Shown here: piece after piece, positions 8,376-15,213 of the stretch
How the letters are laid out: the number at the start of each line of letters is the position of its first letter
Position numbering within the stretch: the first letter of the stretch is position 1
Assembly: GCF_037076455.1 (NCBI RefSeq)
Contig: NZ_AP028679.1
Coordinates: forward strand, 4,169,501 to 4,233,500
From: Desulfoferula mesophila
GTDB lineage: Bacteria; Desulfobacterota; Desulfarculia; Desulfarculales; Desulfarculaceae
Direction: 5' to 3'
DNA length: 64,000 nucleotides
Program-made: the position numbers and the translations under genes
The notes under the pieces: model-generated
Told to the model about the DNA's origin: nothing
The model's database searches: none
The model's input: only the letters and a program-made list of their open reading frames with translations

Positions 8376-8912
8376 TCAGGGTCGGCCGGAGAAAGCCTCC
8401 CAGCTCATGCGGTGGTGGTGGCCCATGCTCACGAACCTCAGGGCCTTGGTAAGGTCGGCGCGGTTCTGATAACCGGTGAGGCGCAGGGCGGGCTTGCCGC
8501 CGGGGTCCAGGAAAATGGTGGTGGGCACTTGCTTGATCTCGTAGATCTCCCCCAGGCGCGGCTCAGTGGTCACGTCCACCAACACCGCGTAGGCCTGCTT
8601 TTGCAGGTGCCCGGCCAGCTGGGGATCGCTGAAGACCAGGCGCTGCATCTTCTTGCACAGGTAACACCAGGGGGCCGAGAAAAACAGCATGATGGGCCGG
8701 GGGGTCTCGCGGGCCAGCTGGGCGGCCTGGTCATAGCTCAGCCAGGTCACTCCGCCCTGGGCCGGGGTCGGGTCTTGGGCCCGGGCCGGGGCGGGCGTCA
8801 GCCATAGCAAGGCCAACAGCAGACAAAATGCCGCCCGCCGACCCCGCCCGGCCACGAGGGGTGGAGGGCCGGGCGGGGTCGGGGCGGTCGCGATGCCGGG
8901 GAGGGCAGGCAA
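8376..8912 (-). CDS. Exported thioredoxin-like protein with CYLC motif
   Basis: About 178 residues, with a hydrophobic export segment (AFCLLLALLWLTPAPARA) and a thioredoxin fold of the DsbD-gamma/thioredoxin_7 type. The FFSAPWCYLC motif has redox cysteines C83 and C86, and the cis-proline region is VPTTIFLDPGG. It should act in the periplasm as a thiol reductant or disulfide carrier. The start is uncertain: a TTG at 8910-8912 gives a long pre-segment, while a GTG about twenty codons in would give a more usual signal peptide. It is downstream of, and nearly touching, the second thioredoxin-like gene, so the two probably form one operon. Confidence 0.8.
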   Translation of the reverse strand: MPALPGIATAPTPPGPPPLVAGRGRRAAFCLLLALLWLTPAPARAQDPTPAQGGVTWLSYDQAAQLARETPRPIMLFFSAPWCYLCKKMQRLVFSDPQLAGHLQKQAYAVLVDVTTEPRLGEIYEIKQVPTTIFLDPGGKPALRLTGYQNRADLTKALRFVSMGHHHRMSWEAFSGRP

Positions 8913-8916
8913 AGGC

Positions 8917-9372
8917 CTAGTGACCTTTCATGAACTTATCCAGGCTTTGCTTTTTATAGGCCTGGGTGCTTATGTAGTCCAAAAGGCCGAGGAATCGCTC
9001 CACGCCGATCACCCCCTTGTCGCGGTACACCTCCTTGCCTGCTGCGTTGAGAAAAACATAGGTGGGGGTGTATTGGGAGTTGAAAAGCTTCGTCGTGGCT
9101 TTGTCCTTGTCCGCATCCACCTTGGCGGCAATGAAGTCACGGTTGAGCTTGTCGATCACCGCCGCCTGGCTGTAGACCCTTATCTTCATCTCCTTGCAAC
9201 GGTAGCAATAGGGCAGATGAAAATAGATCAACATGGGCTTGGCCTGCTTTTTCTGGGCGGCCGCGGCGGCCGGGTAGTCCAGCCAATGGATACCGCCCTC
9301 AGCGGCCTGGACCGGGGTCCAGACCAAAAGGCTCAGCAGGATGAGACCCACCAGGGCTGTGAGGCGTGGCAT
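8917..9372 (-). CDS. Exported thioredoxin-like protein with CYRC motif
   Basis: A 151-residue periplasmic protein. The signal peptide is MPRLTALVGLILLSLLVW, cleaved near VQA-AE, followed by a thioredoxin-like domain with LPYCYRCKEM (C56, C59) and the cis-proline motif TPTYVFLNAAGKEV. GGAGGGAG precedes the ATG. It shares the GGIHWLDYPAAA opening with its neighbour's GGVTWLSYDQAA, so the two genes look like diverged paralogues. Likely role is periplasmic disulfide reduction or isomerisation. No DsbD-like electron donor is visible in the window. Confidence 0.83.
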   Translation of the reverse strand: MPRLTALVGLILLSLLVWTPVQAAEGGIHWLDYPAAAAAQKKQAKPMLIYFHLPYCYRCKEMKIRVYSQAAVIDKLNRDFIAAKVDADKDKATTKLFNSQYTPTYVFLNAAGKEVYRDKGVIGVERFLGLLDYISTQAYKKQSLDKFMKGH

Positions 9373-9394
9373 GGCTCGTGTCTCCCTCCGGTTT

Positions 9395-10648
9395 TTAGAA
9401 ACGATAGCTGATCATGAAACTGGCCGTGTCCTGGTACATGCTCACCTCGGTGCCCGCGAAGGGGTTGGTCGGCGAGGGAGCGCCGTCGTTGGTCTGGTCG
9501 TTGTTAAAGGCGTGCACAAAGGCGAAGTCGAAGTCCCAGTCGTGGTAGGTGTAGGTGAAGCCTGCGGTGATGTGGTGCTCCACGATGGCCGGGAACAGGG
9601 GGTTCAGGGTATCGTCGGGCACCGGGTTCTGGCCGTAGTTGTAGCCCGCCCGCACGGTCCAGGAATCGTTGATCTCATACTGGGCGCCCAGGGCGAAGAC
9701 CCACTGGTCCTCCCAGTTCATGATAAAGGGCACGGTCAGGTTCTCGTAGCCGGGGGGCACCGGCGCGTTGGGGTTGGAGGCGGTCACGGTCACGGTCTGG
9801 ATGGCCGAGGCCCAGTTCACCCAGCTTACGTCGAAGGCCAGCAGCCACTTGGGGGTGGGCCGGAAAGAGACACCCGCTTCCACCTGCTGGGGCCAGGTGA
9901 AGTTGTCCATCTTGGCGTTCTGGTAGGTCACGTCGCCGGCGGGGCCGAAGTTGACCCGCATATCGCCGTCGTCCAGGTCCATGGAGCTCTCGCTGGTGTA
10001 GGTGGCGCCCACGGCCCACTGGTCGTTGATCTGGTAGTTGAGGCCGAAGCGTCCCGCCAGGGTGAACGAGGACAGGCCGGAGACTTTCTGGCCGCCCACC
10101 ATGTTGGGGAAAAAGTTGTAGTCGACGGTGGCGTAGCCCGCGAAGGCGGTGATGCCCATGGTCAGCTTGTCGGTGACGTTATAGGCCACCGAGGGGGCCA
10201 GGCGCAAAAAGGCCACCTCGGAATAGAGGCTGTCGTCCTGGCCCATGAAGTTCTTGACGTTGTTGAAGTCCACGCCCATGCCGCCCTGGGCGAAGATGCC
10301 CACGCCCCACGACCAGCGGCTGGTGCCGATGCGCTGGGCATAGCCGGCGAAGGGCAAGGGGAACAACTGGAACTCGTTGTCCACCCCGCTCTGGCCGGGC
10401 ATGGTCACTTCCATCTGGGGATTCAGGAACGTCCCGCCCACGCTGACCACCTGGTTACAGGTGGTGGCCAATTGAGCCGGGTTGCCGGCAATGGCTGTAC
10501 AGCCGGCGGGCACGGCCACGTCGGCCCCGCCCATGCCCATGGACACCGCCCCGGTGCCGATCATGTTCATACCGTTGGTGGCCCAGGCCCCCAGGGGGGC
10601 GCCGAGCACCAGCAAAGCAGTCAGAATAGCTCCCAGCATCCTTCTCAT
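9395..10648 (-). CDS. OmpP1/FadL/TodX family outer-membrane transporter
   Basis: A 417-residue beta-barrel protein. The signal peptide ends near AWA-TN, giving a mature N-terminal hatch (NGMNMIGTGAVSMGMGGADVA, read in two parts) with the Asn-Gly start typical of FadL proteins. Many amphipathic strands follow, and the last strand ends in the terminal aromatic SYRF required for Bam-mediated insertion. The family moves long-chain fatty acids or aromatic hydrocarbons across the outer membrane; which one cannot be told here. A conserved NPA motif (AGNPAQLA) is present. It is followed by the thioredoxin-like pair after only about 22 bases and may be co-transcribed. Confidence 0.88.
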   Translation of the reverse strand: MRRMLGAILTALLVLGAPLGAWATNGMNMIGTGAVSMGMGGADVAVPAGCTAIAGNPAQLATTCNQVVSVGGTFLNPQMEVTMPGQSGVDNEFQLFPLPFAGYAQRIGTSRWSWGVGIFAQGGMGVDFNNVKNFMGQDDSLYSEVAFLRLAPSVAYNVTDKLTMGITAFAGYATVDYNFFPNMVGGQKVSGLSSFTLAGRFGLNYQINDQWAVGATYTSESSMDLDDGDMRVNFGPAGDVTYQNAKMDNFTWPQQVEAGVSFRPTPKWLLAFDVSWVNWASAIQTVTVTASNPNAPVPPGYENLTVPFIMNWEDQWVFALGAQYEINDSWTVRAGYNYGQNPVPDDTLNPLFPAIVEHHITAGFTYTYHDWDFDFAFVHAFNNDQTNDGAPSPTNPFAGTEVSMYQDTASFMISYRF

Positions 10649-10728
10649 GACGAATCCCTTCCTCTCGTTCCCATGGTTTAAATATGGTTTAGGGAACCAC
10701 GTAACCGCACCCCTCCGGTTCCCGTTTT

Positions 10729-10798
10729 CGCTGGGGCCTGCCTTGCCCCAGCGCTCTGCTTTTGGTTTTTTTGGGGCTCCCGCTAGCCCGGGAGCCCC
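10729..10798. repeat. Two adjacent inverted repeats between DsrE2 and FadL genes
   Basis: CGCTGGGG (10729-10736) pairs with CCCCAGCG (10746-10753), and GGGGCTCCCG (10773-10782) pairs with CGGGAGCCCC (10789-10798). A run of seven T lies before the second hairpin on the plus strand, hence a run of A after it in minus-strand RNA, so neither looks like a canonical intrinsic terminator. They may stabilise the 3' end of the DsrE2 message. Confidence 0.55.
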
Positions 10799-10804
10799 TT
10801 ATGT

Positions 10805-11347
10805 CTAGACTAGTAGAGTGATGTTGCAGCCGGTGGCGTAGTTCAAGAAAGTGGCCGCGCCGCCCAGCTCGATGTCATCGATGAGCTCCTCGCGCTTGAT
10901 GCCCATGACGTCCATGGTCATCTGGCAGGCGATGATCTTGACGTCGCTCTCCACGCAGGTGTCCAACAGCTCGGGGATGGTGGGCACGCCCACCTTGCCC
11001 ATCCAGCCGTTCATCATCTTGGTGGCCATGGCGGTCATGCCCGGCAGCATGCCGATGATGTTGGGCACCGGCACCGGCATGGCCGGGTTGCCCACCGGGG
11101 GCACGCCCAAATGGGCGTTTTTGCCCTTGCGCAGGATGTCCAGGCCGTAGAAGGTGAAAAACACCTGGCATTCGATATCCAACGCCGCGCAGGTGGAGGC
11201 CAGGATCAAGGGTGGATAGGCCATGTCCAGGGTGCCCTTGGAAGCGATGATGGCCGCCTTGGAGTTTTTCTTGAGCGCGGTGGTGAACTGCTCGTCCACC
11301 GCCTTTTTCACCGCCTCATCGATATAGCTTTGAATCTCAGTGTCCAC
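10805..11347 (-). CDS. DsrE/DsrF/DrsH-like family protein (DsrE2 type)
   Basis: A 180-residue protein with the DsrE2 architecture: AAIIASKGTLDMAYPPLILASTCAAL (split here as a strand-helix), FFTFYGLDILRKGK, a GMLPGMTAMATKMM segment, and a C-terminal VKIIACQMTMDVMGI with the Cys that in this family is proposed to carry persulfide. These proteins exchange sulfane sulfur with TusA- and rhodanese-type partners. The GTG start at 11345-11347 follows GGAGCC. It lies 27 bases downstream of an ArsR gene and is presumably its regulatory target. The hydrophobic middle suggests membrane association. Confidence 0.88.
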   Translation of the reverse strand: MDTEIQSYIDEAVKKAVDEQFTTALKKNSKAAIIASKGTLDMAYPPLILASTCAALDIECQVFFTFYGLDILRKGKNAHLGVPPVGNPAMPVPVPNIIGMLPGMTAMATKMMNGWMGKVGVPTIPELLDTCVESDVKIIACQMTMDVMGIKREELIDDIELGGAATFLNYATGCNITLLV

Positions 11348-11374
11348 GGCAAGGCTCCTTTCAACCGGTCGGCC

Positions 11375-11689
11375 CTAAACGGGGCCGGCCCCCTCTGGGT
11401 TTCCGGAGGCGGGCTGGGCGCCCTCCCGGATGCAATGAATAATCTTGTAAACCTCGGGACGGGCGATGTGGTAGTAGACGCAGGCCCCCTCGCGCCGAGC
11501 CTCCAAAAGGCCCCGCACCCGCATGGCCTTGAGGTGCTGGCTGGTGGCCGCTTGGGCCGCGCCGATGGCTTGGCTTATCTCTCCCACGTTCAAGGCTCCC
11601 GGCTCCAGGCATTGAGCAATCTTGATGCGCAGGGGATGCCCCATTACCTTGAGCATCTCCGCCGCCTCCTCCAGGAACATCTGGTCCAT
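11375..11689 (-). CDS. ArsR family transcriptional regulator, candidate thiol/persulfide sensor
   Basis: A 104-residue winged-helix repressor. The recognition helix region reads AQAATSQHLKAMRVRGLL and the wing RREGACVYYHI. Cysteines at 27 (end of the second helix, IAQCLEPG), 70 and 86 (last helix, KIIHCIREG) resemble the two-cysteine layout of SqrR/BigR persulfide sensors rather than the metal ligands of ArsR or SmtB; this is inference. The ATG at 11687-11689 has GGAGA five bases upstream, better than the TTG one codon earlier. It is the first gene of a two-gene unit with DsrE2, so sulfur-responsive control is a reasonable guess. Confidence 0.88.
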   Translation of the reverse strand: MDQMFLEEAAEMLKVMGHPLRIKIAQCLEPGALNVGEISQAIGAAQAATSQHLKAMRVRGLLEARREGACVYYHIARPEVYKIIHCIREGAQPASGNPEGAGPV

Positions 11690-11737
11690 CAATTTCTCCG
11701 GGTACGCTTAATTTAAAAAATGTATATATAAGAATAT

Positions 11738-11787
11738 TAATATATGCAACTAAAAATATATATCCTTAATCACCTAGTAATATATGC
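11738..11787. promoter_or_regulatory. Repeated AT-rich motif, candidate ArsR operators
   Basis: The ~120 bases upstream of the ArsR gene are extremely A/T-rich in an otherwise GC-rich region. The ten-base motif TAATATATGC occurs twice in direct orientation, at 11738-11747 and 11778-11787, exactly 40 bases apart. The second copy also forms an inverted repeat with GCATAT at 11793-11798. This is the expected place for the ArsR/DsrE2 promoter and autoregulatory sites. Confidence 0.5.
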
Positions 11788-11817
11788 CTATTGCATATTG
11801 TGCGGCAGATCGACCGC

Positions 11818-12444
11818 TCAGAGCAAGTGGCCGCCCCCGCGGGCGGCGTCCACCAGTTTTTTAAGCTGGGCATAGGGCTGGGCCCCCACCACCAGCCGGC
11901 CCCCGGCCAGGAAGCTGGGCACCGCGCTGATGCCCACCTGGCGGCTGTAGGCCCAATCCTTATCCACCGCCGGGGCGTAGCGGCCCGACTCCACCGCCTC
12001 CAGGGCCTCATCCGGCTCCAGGCCCACCTTGGCGGCCTCTTGGGACAACACCGCAAGATCGTAGATATTCTTGCCCTCGGCAAAATAGGCGCGGAACATG
12101 GCGTCGTGGAAGGCCTCGCCCTTGCCCTGCTCCTCGGCCCACTTGCCCAGCTCCTGGGCCCGGCGGCTGTTGAAGGTCATGGTGCGCATGCCCCAGGGCA
12201 GACCCTCTTGGGCCGCCGCGGCCTTCAGGCGCTCCAGCATGGCCGGGATGTCCATGCCCCGGCCCGCGAAGAGCTGCTCCAGGGTGCTGCCCTGGGGCGG
12301 GGTCTCCGGGTGCAGGGGAAAGGCGATCCACTTGAGGGTCAGGTTTTCCTCGGCCGCCAGCTTTTCTATACGCACGGTACAGAAATAGCACCAGGGTCAG
12401 ATGTAGTCGCTGAAGACCTCGAGGGTCAGGGGGGCGTCGGACAT
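11818..12444 (-). CDS. Selenocysteine-containing DsbA/FrnE-like oxidoreductase (in-frame TGA)
   Basis: A 208-residue DSBA-like thioredoxin-fold protein of the FrnE branch, readable only if the TGA at 12397-12399 is decoded. Starting at the ATG 12442-12444 the frame reads MSDAPLTLEVFSDYI-TGA-PWCYFC, then continues VRIEKLAAEE and on to VGISAVPSFLAGGRLVVGAQP. In Cys homologues the active site is typically CPWC, so TGA replaces the first, nucleophilic Cys and gives Sec16-Pro-Trp-Cys19. A hairpin follows at SECIS distance. The cis-proline motif AVPSF is intact and no other stop interrupts the frame. A GTG at 12373-12375 would give only a truncated protein lacking the active site, so I reject it. 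Expected role: cytosolic thiol-disulfide or dithiol-dependent detoxification. Automated annotation would probably truncate it. Confidence 0.85.
12363..12385 (-). promoter_or_regulatory. Candidate bacterial SECIS element
   Basis: Eleven bases after the in-frame TGA the coding strand folds into a nine-pair stem, TTTCTGTAC with GTATAGAAA (one G-U pair), around the five-base loop CGTGC, which carries G-U in the apical loop. Spacing and shape match the upper stem-loop recognised by SelB in bacterial selenoprotein messages such as fdhF. It lies inside the coding region, as bacterial SECIS elements do. Confidence 0.7.
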
Positions 12445-12512
12445 GGCTGCTCCCTATGGATAGAGTGGTTCTCTATAGGTTAGCGCAACAAGCAGACTTG
12501 GGCAAAAGGGGG

Positions 12513-12563
12513 ATAAAGAAAACGCCGCCGCAAAGCTCCGGGGCTTTGACGGCGGCTTTTTGT
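12513..12563. terminator. Bidirectional intrinsic terminator
   Basis: A GC-rich stem (GCCGCCG...AAAGC with GCTTT...CGGCGGC, about 12524-12556) is followed by TTTTTG on the plus strand and by GTTTTCTTT on the minus strand. It would end transcription of the minus-strand LUD gene before the selenoprotein gene. Confidence 0.75.
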
Positions 12564-12576
12564 TAGAGAATAAAAC

Positions 12577-13221
12577 CTAGTAGCCCAACTTCGCGCCCAC
12601 CAGCACCACGTGGATGCGGTTAGGGATCATGGAGCCCTCGATGACGCTCCAGAAGTTGCAGATGCGCTTGGGCGCGCGGCAGTCGGCGCACAGGCCGTTT
12701 TGGTTGCAGGGGGTCTCCAGGTTCATGCGCATGGCGTTCACCGGCGCGGCGTAGTGTTTCACCCGCTCCACCGCGCACTCCAGGTCTTTCACCACCTTGT
12801 TCATACCCACCAGCAAGACCACCTTGGCCGGGCCGAAGGTCATGGCCGCCACCCGGTTGCCCATGCCGTCCAGGTTCACCAGGCGGCCGTCCAGGGTGAT
12901 GGCGTTGCTGCTGGCCACCATGACGTCGGCGGTCATTCCCTGGCGCCGCCGGGCCAGGCCCTCCTCGGGGGTCAGGCCGGGCTGGTAGGGGTTGATCAGG
13001 TTCACCCCGTCCAGGGCTTCGATCTGCTCCCATAGGCCCAGCTCGGCCACGCTGCTGGAGCCGCAGCGGAAGACCGTGCTGCCGGCCGGTATCAGCTCCA
13101 ACACCTTTTGCCGGGCCTGATCGGCGTCGGCGGCGTAGTGGCCGGCCATGCGCCTTTTTTCCAGCCAGGCGATGATGCCCAGGGCCACGGACTCGTTCCA
13201 CCTTTGTTGAGGTGCGTCCAC
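12577..13221 (-). CDS. LUD domain protein (LutC/YkgG-like lactate utilisation family)
   Basis: A 214-residue LUD-domain protein. Characteristic blocks are GSTVFRCGSSSVAELG, VASSNAITLDGRLVNLDG, GNRVAAMTFGPAKVVLLVGMNKV and a C-terminal cysteine cluster CNQNGLCADC ... RICN. Stand-alone members of this size are common in anaerobes and are annotated as lactate utilisation proteins, but their actual role is not settled. The GTG start at 13219-13221 has GGAGGAAG upstream. It is downstream of the DsrE-family gene on the same strand and ends at a strong terminator. Confidence 0.87.
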   Translation of the reverse strand: MDAPQQRWNESVALGIIAWLEKRRMAGHYAADADQARQKVLELIPAGSTVFRCGSSSVAELGLWEQIEALDGVNLINPYQPGLTPEEGLARRRQGMTADVMVASSNAITLDGRLVNLDGMGNRVAAMTFGPAKVVLLVGMNKVVKDLECAVERVKHYAAPVNAMRMNLETPCNQNGLCADCRAPKRICNFWSVIEGSMIPNRIHVVLVGAKLGY

Positions 13222-13266
13222 GTGCTTCCTCCATGTGCTTGGGTCAAAGAGGGCGGGGTCGGGCTC

Positions 13267-13614
13267 CTAGAAGGTCAACACCGGCAGCCCCGTCTGCAAA
13301 TATTCGGTGAGCGGGGCGCCCATGTAGATGACCTGGAGGCCCAACTCTTCCAGGCGCGGGGCCACGCCGTATTTGTCGGCGCAGGCCCGGCAGGCCAAGA
13401 GCTCCACCCCGGCCCGCTTCAGTTCCTCCAGCTCGGCCTGCAGCTCGGCGTCCTCGGCCAGCAGAGAGGCCGAAGGCCCCCATACCACCAGGCGCACCGC
13501 GGGCCACCAGTTTTTTAGCCGGGAATTCTTGGCGTACATGAACACCATGTTCTTGGCCACTTCGCGGTCGCGGGAAGACCATATCAATACCAGGGTGTCG
13601 GCCTTGCTTTCCAT
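13267..13614 (-). CDS. DsrE family protein
   Basis: A 115-residue cytosolic DsrE-family protein. It opens TLVLIWSSRDREVAKNMVFMY, has the WWPAVRLVVWGPSA strand, and a cysteine pair in VELLACRACADKYGV that could carry persulfide. It ends with IYMGAPLTEYLQTG. The ATG at 13612-13614 is preceded by GGAGAG, so the 42 upstream in-frame codons are not used. Together with DsrE2 nearby it points to sulfane-sulfur handling. It is followed by the LUD gene after about 45 bases. Confidence 0.83.
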   Translation of the reverse strand: MESKADTLVLIWSSRDREVAKNMVFMYAKNSRLKNWWPAVRLVVWGPSASLLAEDAELQAELEELKRAGVELLACRACADKYGVAPRLEELGLQVIYMGAPLTEYLQTGLPVLTF

Positions 13615-13891
13615 GCTCAGCTCTCCATGAGGATGTTTGGTCGATGCCGGGATGGCGCTACTGTTTATTATGCCCCAAATGTGGCCGCCGAGAAAAATAT
13701 CCGCGTTTTCGGCTTGGGCCGAGAAAGATTTACCCGGCAAATCAAGGAGTTCAGCGGAGCGCCTTGCAAAAGGCCGCCGTATAACCTACTTTATTAATAG
13801 GAAATAATGGTGGCTCAAATTCTAGAGCCGAGGTTGGCATGGTCGATGCAGTTAAATCGGGCAAACGCCAATCCCACCAAGGAGGATAGAC

Positions 13892-14236
13892 ATGAGACAT
13901 ATAACCACATTCGTCCTGGCCGCAACCTTTACCCTTCTTCTGGCCGCAGGGGCCATGGCTTGGGGCGGCGGCATGGGCGGCGGTTACGGCTGCGGCTACG
14001 GTTACGGTGGCCGCGGAGCCTCTCCGGCGTACCAAAACTACCAGGGCAATGGCTACGGGCCCGGCTACCAAGGCCGCGCTTATGGCCCGGCCTATTGTCC
14101 CGGTTGGGGATATCAAGGCAACCAGGGCCGGGGCTATATGGGCCCGGACCAAGGACAGGCACCTTACCAGGGCCAGGGCCAGGAATACAACCGGCCCGCG
14201 CCGGCCACCCCCCCGGCCGACAGCCTGGAACGATAA
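13892..14236 (+). CDS. Exported Gly/Tyr-rich small protein
   Basis: A 114-residue protein. A signal peptide (MRHITTFVLAATFTLLLAA, cleaved near AMA-WG) precedes a mature region composed almost wholly of Gly, Tyr, Gln, Pro and Asn in irregular GYG, YQGNG and GPGYQG units, so intrinsically disordered. AGGAGG lies just upstream of the ATG. No family is recognised. It is followed after about 60 bases by the YHS-type protein and the pair ends at a strong terminator, so they probably form a transcript. Envelope metal binding or surface adhesion are guesses only. Confidence 0.75.
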   Translation: MRHITTFVLAATFTLLLAAGAMAWGGGMGGGYGCGYGYGGRGASPAYQNYQGNGYGPGYQGRAYGPAYCPGWGYQGNQGRGYMGPDQGQAPYQGQGQEYNRPAPATPPADSLER

Positions 14237-14297
14237 GTCATTCCCCCGGGGGTCCGGGCAGTTGGGCTCGGGCCCCCACCTCCCCAGGAGGTGAAAC

Positions 14298-14546
14298 ATG
14301 GCCCAGATGATACGTCGAACCGAACCCTGCCCCATCTGCCAGATGCCGGTCAAGACCGACGGGGCCAAGCTGGTAACCAAGCGCGACGGCAAGCTCTACT
14401 TTTTCTGCGCTCCCGGCTGCCGGGACAAGTTCCTGGCCGGCGGCCGCGCCGCCAAGCCCAAGGGCCGCTGGGGCCGCTTTTTGGACCGCTTGGCCCGGGC
14501 CAACGCCAAGGAGTTCGGCTCTTCGGGCCCGACCTGCTGCGGCTAG
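14298..14546 (+). CDS. YHS/TRASH-type zinc-ribbon small protein
   Basis: An 82-residue cytosolic protein with the metal-binding pattern EPCPICQMPV (C-x2-C) followed by YFFCAPGCRDKF (C-x3-C), as in YHS and TRASH domains that bind zinc or copper-group metals. A basic linker and a terminal PTCCG follow. AGGAGGTG precedes the ATG at 14298. It is likely a metal sensor, chaperone or adaptor; partner unknown. Confidence 0.8.
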   Translation: MAQMIRRTEPCPICQMPVKTDGAKLVTKRDGKLYFFCAPGCRDKFLAGGRAAKPKGRWGRFLDRLARANAKEFGSSGPTCCG

Positions 14547-14666
14547 GCGCGGCGCCTGACCTGGCGGGCATTTGAGGATCACGGTAAGAGCCGCGATTCT
14601 CCCGGCTGGGTAAGTCCGTGCACCATTGGCGCCTCGATCGCCTTCGGACCGAAGCGCCATAAAAAA

Positions 14667-14699
14667 GGAGAGGACCGGCGTGTCCTCTCCCTTTTTTTT
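14667..14699 (+). terminator. Strong intrinsic terminator
   Basis: GGAGAGGAC (14667-14675) pairs perfectly with GTCCTCTCC (14682-14690) around CGGCGT, followed by eight T. Six A precede the stem, so it can also work on the minus strand. It closes the Gly/Tyr-rich and YHS gene pair. Confidence 0.9.
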
Positions 14700-14753
14700 G
14701 TCATGCCTCCCCAACCGCAGCGGCGAACGCACCGATCATCCTCGGGCCGGGGG

Positions 14754-14787
14754 CAAAAAGAAAGGGAGGGGACGTCAGTCCCCTCCC
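14754..14787 (-). terminator. Intrinsic terminator of the IscA-like gene
   Basis: GGGAGGGGAC (14764-14773) pairs with GTCCCCTCCC (14778-14787) around a four-base loop. In minus-strand RNA the stem is followed by TTTCTTTTT. It sits just past the stop of the IscA-like gene. Confidence 0.85.
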
Positions 14788-14807
14788 CTGTATTTATCCT
14801 AGAGGCC

Positions 14808-15137
14808 TCAGCAGCCGCAGCTACTGCAACTGCCGCAACTACTGCTTTCGGGCTGGGGCAAGGGCTTGGAGCTGGAAAGCATGAAGCCCTGCTGCTCGGC
14901 GTCGGTGAGATAGTCCAGTTTCATGTCGCCCACTACCTCGGCCAACTTGGCCTCGATCACATAGCTGATGCCGTCCACGTCGTAGGTGTCATCGCCGTCG
15001 CGGGCCTGATCCACGCCCATGGCCAACTGAGAGCCGCTGCATCCCGATTGCAGGAAGATGCGGATGGGGGGTTCGAGGTTTTTTTCCGCCATTACCGCTT
15101 TGAGGGCCTCGCTGGCCGCGGGGGTAACTTCCATCAT
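14808..15137 (-). CDS. IscA/HesB-like iron-sulfur protein with Cys-rich tail
   Basis: A 109-residue A-type-like protein. FLQSGCSGSQLAMGVD (C33) is the family signature and VDGISYVIEAKLAEVV follows. Instead of the usual single C-terminal CGC it ends in SCGSCSSCGC, with C101, C104, C107 and C109. Such proteins in sulfate reducers are annotated IscA-like or HesB-like and may hold iron or an Fe-S cluster. Start: ATG at 15135-15137 (a second ATG follows directly). It lies 76 bases downstream of the HdrD gene on the same strand, so it may serve that Fe-S protein. Confidence 0.85.
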   Translation of the reverse strand: MMEVTPAASEALKAVMAEKNLEPPIRIFLQSGCSGSQLAMGVDQARDGDDTYDVDGISYVIEAKLAEVVGDMKLDYLTDAEQQGFMLSSSKPLPQPESSSCGSCSSCGC

Positions 15138-15213
15138 GACTAAATAGCCTTTCGCTAGGGGTTTTCCGTTTAGAAAAACATAAGGTCCCGGCCAGCCAAT
15201 TGCAAGTGACGCG

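Noticed and set aside
10773-10798. Strong hairpin after DsrE2 as an intrinsic terminator
   Set aside because: In minus-strand RNA the stem is followed by A, not U; the T-run precedes the stem on the plus strand. Kept only as an inverted repeat.
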